From positions 1 through 16,406 of the forward strand of contig JAUWMW010000020.1 in NCBI GenBank assembly GCA_030612965.1: a stretch of 16,406 nucleotides of DNA, in the 5' to 3' direction. The position numbers and the translations under genes were made by a program. Source of the stretch: a bacterium (GTDB lineage Bacteria; Zixibacteria; MSB-5A5; GN15; FEB-12). Under the pieces are notes generated by a model that was not told where the DNA came from, searched no databases, and saw nothing but the letters and a program-made list of their open reading frames with translations. Positions 13,288-16,406 of this stretch are shown piece by piece. The first letter of the stretch is position 1, and each line of letters starts with the position of its first letter.

Positions 13288-15125
13288 TGGCGTGCTTCCG
13301 CTGCTCACTAATCGCAGTCGTGGGTCTCCTGTTGATGGATCCTTCAGCAGCCCTGGCCGACCGGACAACCAAGCCTGTAATCAAGGTCCTGGCGGCGCCG
13401 GTTGTCTCCGAAGAGTTCAACGCTCAGGTCAGACTGGCCCGACAACTGATTAAGCATGATGACTGCCACGGCGCAGTTGCCGTGCTGGAACCGCTTCAGT
13501 CCACTGATCCCAGTCACTCCATGATCTACAATCTGCTGCGCAGGTGTTACGAGAAGCTGGACTACCAGCCGAAGCTGGAGGATCTGGCCCGGCGTATGAT
13601 CGAGAGCCAGCCAAACAACTATCGGTATCACCTGGACCTGGCCCGGGTGCTGGTTCGCCTGGAGAAGCCCGAGGAAGGTTTGGCCTCATATCGTGAGGCA
13701 GCCCTACTGGCGCAGTCCGACGGGCAGTACCTCAGCGTGACCACCGGCATGATGAACGCCGGGTTTGCTGTCGAAGCTCTGACTCTGATGGACTCGCTGC
13801 GAGGACGGATCGAGAACCCCTCGGCTTTTGCGCTTCAGCGTGGTATGCTTTTGGAAGCGCAGAGGCTTTACCGTGACGCGGTGATCGAGTACCTTCCCCT
13901 TCTGGAGGACACGACCCGCAATGCCGTCAACGCCGAACGTCGGCTGCAAGCCCTCTTGGAATTCCAGTCCTCATCAGAGGAGGTTGAGGCGATCCTTCTT
14001 GATAGGATCAGCGATTCTGGAAGCGCTCAAGCGCTCAAGACCCTGACCGGTTTCTACCTGAAAGCGGGTCGCCTTGAGGAAGCCTACCGGCACACACTGC
14101 GACTCGATTCGCTTCAGGGGCTCAATGGTCAGGCGCTGGTTCGATTCATGCGAAACTGCCGAGAACGCCGCCGGTACGAACTGGCCACGCGCATGGGGAA
14201 GCACTTCTTCGAGCATTACCGCGAAAGCGCGGTCAGGACCGAGGCCTATTTGGTTTATGCCGATGCCCTCACTCAGTTGGGTGCCTATGACGCTGCCATC
14301 GCCGTTTACGACAGTCTGGTGGCTTGGGCGCCACGGGATCAGGAAAAGGGTGAGGGGCTGTATTATATTGGGATGATATACCTTGACCACCTCGGCGACT
14401 ATCAAACCGCCCGTCGGTATTTCGATTCGGTAGTGACCAACTACCATCGAGGATTGGGATATGTGCTCTCGCACATAGCCCGGCCCTACTGCGATTTACG
14501 CCGCGGTCGACTGGACCAGGCGGCGGCCGGTTTTCAGGTGTTGACCCAGGCGCAACTGAACGAAGAACTCGCCGAGGAGATAGATTACCATCTTGCAGTG
14601 ATAGAATACTGTCAAGGCAAGTACGACTCGGCCGGGTTGGCCTTGCAGCGACTGATGGTCAACTACCCGCGCGGTTACTATGTCAATGATGCCATGCAAC
14701 TGCTCCTGGTGATGGATCGAATTGGCCAGGATGAAGGGCTGAGGTCCGCCTATGCCCAGGTTTTGGTGTATGACTTGCGGCGGATGCCGGACTCGCTGAA
14801 GGCTGCCCTGGAGTCTGTCGCTAATGCCCCCTCTCGGTCACTGGCTGATTTCGCTCTCTATCGACTGTTGAACGTAAGTCTGGCCGAGGATGACGACGAC
14901 GGGATATTGAGCTATGTCCAGCGATTGGAGGAGGAGTTCCCGGAGTCGTATTACTACCCGTTTGGCATGAAGGCCAGGGCCGATCTCTACCGATTAGACG
15001 TTGGGAGAGTCGATGAATCCAAACTGATTTACCGACAGTTGCTGGAGAAGTTCCCCAACTACCCGTTTGCATCCGAGGTGCGTCAGCGTTTGCGCGAACT
15101 TGAGGAAGACAACAGGATTGGTTAG
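13284..15125 (+). CDS. Secreted TPR-like repeat protein, translationally coupled
   Basis: The 613-residue product begins with a probable signal peptide (MMACFRCSLIAVVGLLLMDP, cleavage near ALA before DRT). It is then almost wholly built of helical hairpins of TPR type, for example YHLDLARVLVRLEKPEEGLA, AYLVYADALTQLGAYDAAIA and YYIGMIYLDHLGDYQTARRY. The last segment (ESKLIYRQLLEKFPNYPFAS) resembles the outer-membrane assembly lipoprotein and YbgF class of TPRs. It is likely a periplasmic scaffold. The ATG overlaps the stop of the preceding coiled-coil gene by four bases and has no strong ribosome site, which points to translational coupling and a common complex. A second ATG follows directly, so the start is certain to one codon. 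At its 3' end the stop overlaps that of a convergent gene by four bases. Confidence 0.8.
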   Translation: MMACFRCSLIAVVGLLLMDPSAALADRTTKPVIKVLAAPVVSEEFNAQVRLARQLIKHDDCHGAVAVLEPLQSTDPSHSMIYNLLRRCYEKLDYQPKLEDLARRMIESQPNNYRYHLDLARVLVRLEKPEEGLASYREAALLAQSDGQYLSVTTGMMNAGFAVEALTLMDSLRGRIENPSAFALQRGMLLEAQRLYRDAVIEYLPLLEDTTRNAVNAERRLQALLEFQSSSEEVEAILLDRISDSGSAQALKTLTGFYLKAGRLEEAYRHTLRLDSLQGLNGQALVRFMRNCRERRRYELATRMGKHFFEHYRESAVRTEAYLVYADALTQLGAYDAAIAVYDSLVAWAPRDQEKGEGLYYIGMIYLDHLGDYQTARRYFDSVVTNYHRGLGYVLSHIARPYCDLRRGRLDQAAAGFQVLTQAQLNEELAEEIDYHLAVIEYCQGKYDSAGLALQRLMVNYPRGYYVNDAMQLLLVMDRIGQDEGLRSAYAQVLVYDLRRMPDSLKAALESVANAPSRSLADFALYRLLNVSLAEDDDDGILSYVQRLEEEFPESYYYPFGMKARADLYRLDVGRVDESKLIYRQLLEKFPNYPFASEVRQRLRELEEDNRIG

Positions 15126-15370
15126 AAGTCCGGCTGTTTTTCCTTCTCGGCCTCGAGCTGTCGCACTCGCCGTTCCAGGTCGTAGACTTTGTTTTCGCGA
15201 TCTTCCCAGAGACCGAGTTTCTTCTTGGTAGAGGTGCGAATCAGAAGCCCCAACGAGATTAGAAGAAACACGATCGAGTTGGCGCGGCGGAAAACCTCAC
15301 CCATGTTGAAAATAGCGTCGGCGAAGGCAAGAATGCCTAGGATAAAAAGAATGGCACACCAAACAAACAT
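15122..15370 (-). CDS. Small two-helix membrane protein with C-terminal coiled coil
   Basis: The 82-residue product starts MFVWCAILFILGILAFADAI, a first membrane helix (about 2-22). A second helix follows (about 31-45), then a basic KKK and a charged coiled-coil tail at 56-78 (ENKVYDLERRVRQLEAEKEK). No family was recognised; the shape suggests a small inner-membrane adaptor or regulator with the tail in the cytoplasm. The start at ATG 15370 is fixed by GGAGGT five bases upstream. A TTG 18 bases further out at 15388 would read through that ribosome site and is unlikely. The stop codon overlaps that of the convergent TPR gene (15122-15125), leaving no room for a terminator between them. It is divergent from the DUF2723 gene. 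Confidence 0.75.
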   Translation of the reverse strand: MFVWCAILFILGILAFADAIFNMGEVFRRANSIVFLLISLGLLIRTSTKKKLGLWEDRENKVYDLERRVRQLEAEKEKQPDF

Positions 15371-15375
15371 ATCGG

Positions 15376-15381
15376 ACCTCC
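15376..15381 (-). promoter_or_regulatory. Ribosome binding site of the small membrane protein gene
   Basis: ACCTCC on the plus strand is GGAGGT on the minus strand, five bases before ATG at 15370. It decides the start against the more distal TTG at 15388. Confidence 0.8.
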
Positions 15382-15422
15382 AAGTCAATGGCCGCCCGGT
15401 TGGAAGCGACTGAAAGAATCTG

Positions 15423-15450
15423 TTGTTATTTACCTTACTATCATTATATT
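15423..15450 (+). promoter_or_regulatory. Possible promoter of the DUF2723 gene, overlapping a minus-strand -10
   Basis: TTGTTA (15423-15428) and TATATT (15445-15450) are separated by 16 bases and match four and five of six consensus positions. On the minus strand the same AT-rich stretch gives TATAAT at 15448-15443 for the small membrane protein gene, though with a weak -35. The two promoters would overlap. Confidence 0.35.
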
Positions 15451-15451
15451 T

Positions 15452-15487
15452 GAGGCCTGTTGGCCCGGAAATCCAAGGCCTCTTTTT
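15452..15487 (+). terminator. Terminator-like hairpin in front of the DUF2723 gene
   Basis: GAGGCCT (15452-15458) pairs with AGGCCTC (15476-15482), followed by TTTTT (15483-15487). TGG and CCA inside the loop can pair too. It reads in the plus direction, 40 bases before the TTG start, so it either stops transcription entering from upstream or attenuates the DUF2723 transcript. Confidence 0.45.
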
Positions 15488-15516
15488 GGATTATCGGTAT
15501 AAGAGACAACGACTTT

Positions 15517-15522
15517 AGGAGG
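15517..15522 (+). promoter_or_regulatory. Ribosome binding site of the DUF2723 gene (TTG start)
   Basis: AGGAGG lies five bases before TTG at 15528. The reading frame has a stop (TAG at 15516-15518) just upstream, so no other upstream start exists. The ATG at 15523 is out of frame and stops after two codons. Confidence 0.8.
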
Positions 15523-15527
15523 ATGAT

Positions 15528-16406
15528 TTGATCGCAAGCAACGCTGCCGTCAGCCCGAAGTTCGACCGGACCAATGCTGTACTGGCCGGTTTCGTTTTTG
15601 TCGTTTCGTTTGTAGTTTATGCCCTTACTGTCCAGCGGGGTTTTTCGTTCTGGGACTGCGGCGAATTTATCGCCTGCGCCTACAGTCTTGGTATTCCGCA
15701 CCCACCCGGCACGCCGCTGTTTGTTATTTTGGGACGGCTGGCCGCGCTCATTCCGTTCGTGGAAGATATCTCTTACCGAATAAACTACCTTTCGGTGATC
15801 TCATCAGCGGTGACGGCTATGCTCTCCTACCTGCTGACAGTGCGCCTGGTCGGCTATTTTTTCTCGCCCGAGGAGCGCTCGTCACGGTTGAATCGGACTA
15901 TCGCCTATATTGGTGGCGTCGCCGGCGGGTTTTTCGTGGCTTTCTCGCGCACCAACTGGGCCAATTCGGTGGAGGCTGAGGTGTACGGACTGGCGCTGGC
16001 CCTGTCGGTGGGGATCGTCTGGTTGACCTTGCGCTACTTCGAAGAGCGCGGAACAATGGCCGCATCGAGGACCTTGATCCTGATTTTCTACCTGGCCATG
16101 CTCGGTATCAGCGTTCACATGTCGGTGTTTTTGGTGCTGCCGGTCTGTGCGGTTTTCTTTGTTCTGAAAAGGGACGCCACGTCGCGTGACTGGCTGATCT
16201 TGTGCGGTTTTATCATCCTGGAACTGTTGTTCATAATCGTATTTTCCAATGGCCGTGGCGGAGTTACTGCTTTCTATGCCGTTTCGGCCTTCATGGGCGC
16301 TGTGCTCCTGTTGCTGTTGTACAAGAAAATTAATTGGGCACTGGTCATAGCCATTGCTTCGGTCTGTTCGGTGATGATTCAGTTCACGACTTATGAGAAG
16401 GCGACC
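15528..16406 (+). CDS. DUF2723 multi-pass membrane protein, N-terminal part (runs off the right edge)
   Basis: The open frame gives 293 residues with no stop before the window end. After a first helix (about 17-35) comes SFWDCGEFIACAYSLGIPHP and then PGTPLF (residues 40-65), the hallmark of DUF2723, with Asp43 and Glu46 in the position of the catalytic acids of GT-C enzymes. A later RTNWANSVEAEVYGLALAL is also typical of the family. The rest is a run of membrane helices. DUF2723 is grouped with GT-C glycosyltransferases and includes the animal protein TMEM260, described as a protein O-mannosyltransferase. A role in lipid-linked sugar transfer at the outer face of the inner membrane is inferred from that. 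In related bacteria these proteins are long, often with C-terminal TPRs; that part is not in view. The TTG start is well supported. Confidence 0.88.
   Translation, partial: MIASNAAVSPKFDRTNAVLAGFVFVVSFVVYALTVQRGFSFWDCGEFIACAYSLGIPHPPGTPLFVILGRLAALIPFVEDISYRINYLSVISSAVTAMLSYLLTVRLVGYFFSPEERSSRLNRTIAYIGGVAGGFFVAFSRTNWANSVEAEVYGLALALSVGIVWLTLRYFEERGTMAASRTLILIFYLAMLGISVHMSVFLVLPVCAVFFVLKRDATSRDWLILCGFIILELLFIIVFSNGRGGVTAFYAVSAFMGAVLLLLLYKKINWALVIAIASVCSVMIQFTTYEKAT

Overview
The window is a moderately GC-rich bacterial chromosome segment from a Gram-negative-type organism. It has several signal peptides and AGGAGG-type ribosome sites, and many tetratricopeptide-repeat (TPR) proteins and envelope proteins of unknown function (DUF4139, DUF4159, DUF4175-like, DUF2723). 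That mix is typical of the Fibrobacterota/Chlorobi/Bacteroidota superphylum and of candidate phyla near it such as Zixibacteria. The placement is an inference from gene content only; there is no rRNA or tRNA here to confirm it. No CRISPR array, phage, plasmid or intact insertion sequence was seen.

Layout. 1-726 (minus): the N-terminal 242 codons of a GT4 glycosyltransferase running off the left edge. 885-3704 (plus): a secreted DUF4139 protein followed by a secreted TPR protein whose real start is probably a TTG at 2316. A terminator-like hairpin lies just before priA (3834-6218), which encodes the primosomal replication-restart helicase. A 365-bp spacer with a 31-bp direct repeat and palindromes precedes a membrane GT-C glycosyltransferase fused to C-terminal TPRs (6584-8446). 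A second long spacer (8447-9010) ends in a row of perfect hairpins. 9011-15125 (plus) looks like one operon: a secreted DUF4159 protein, a 1142-residue membrane-anchored coiled-coil protein resembling DUF4175, and a secreted 613-residue repeat protein whose start overlaps the previous stop (ATGA). A small two-helix membrane protein (15122-15370, minus) converges on it with overlapping stop codons. From 15528 a DUF2723 multi-pass membrane protein runs off the right edge; it is the only candidate in its frame and uses a TTG start.

How it fits together. Apart from priA, everything recognisable acts in or outside the inner membrane. Three genes (GT4, GT-C/TPR, DUF2723) point to glycan transfer or protein glycosylation. 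The DUF4159/DUF4175-like/TPR trio is the best candidate for an undescribed envelope module: its central protein is predicted to expose about 970 residues outside the cytoplasm, and all seven of its cysteines lie in the last third. The two long spacers around the GT-C/TPR gene are the main non-coding structure of interest.
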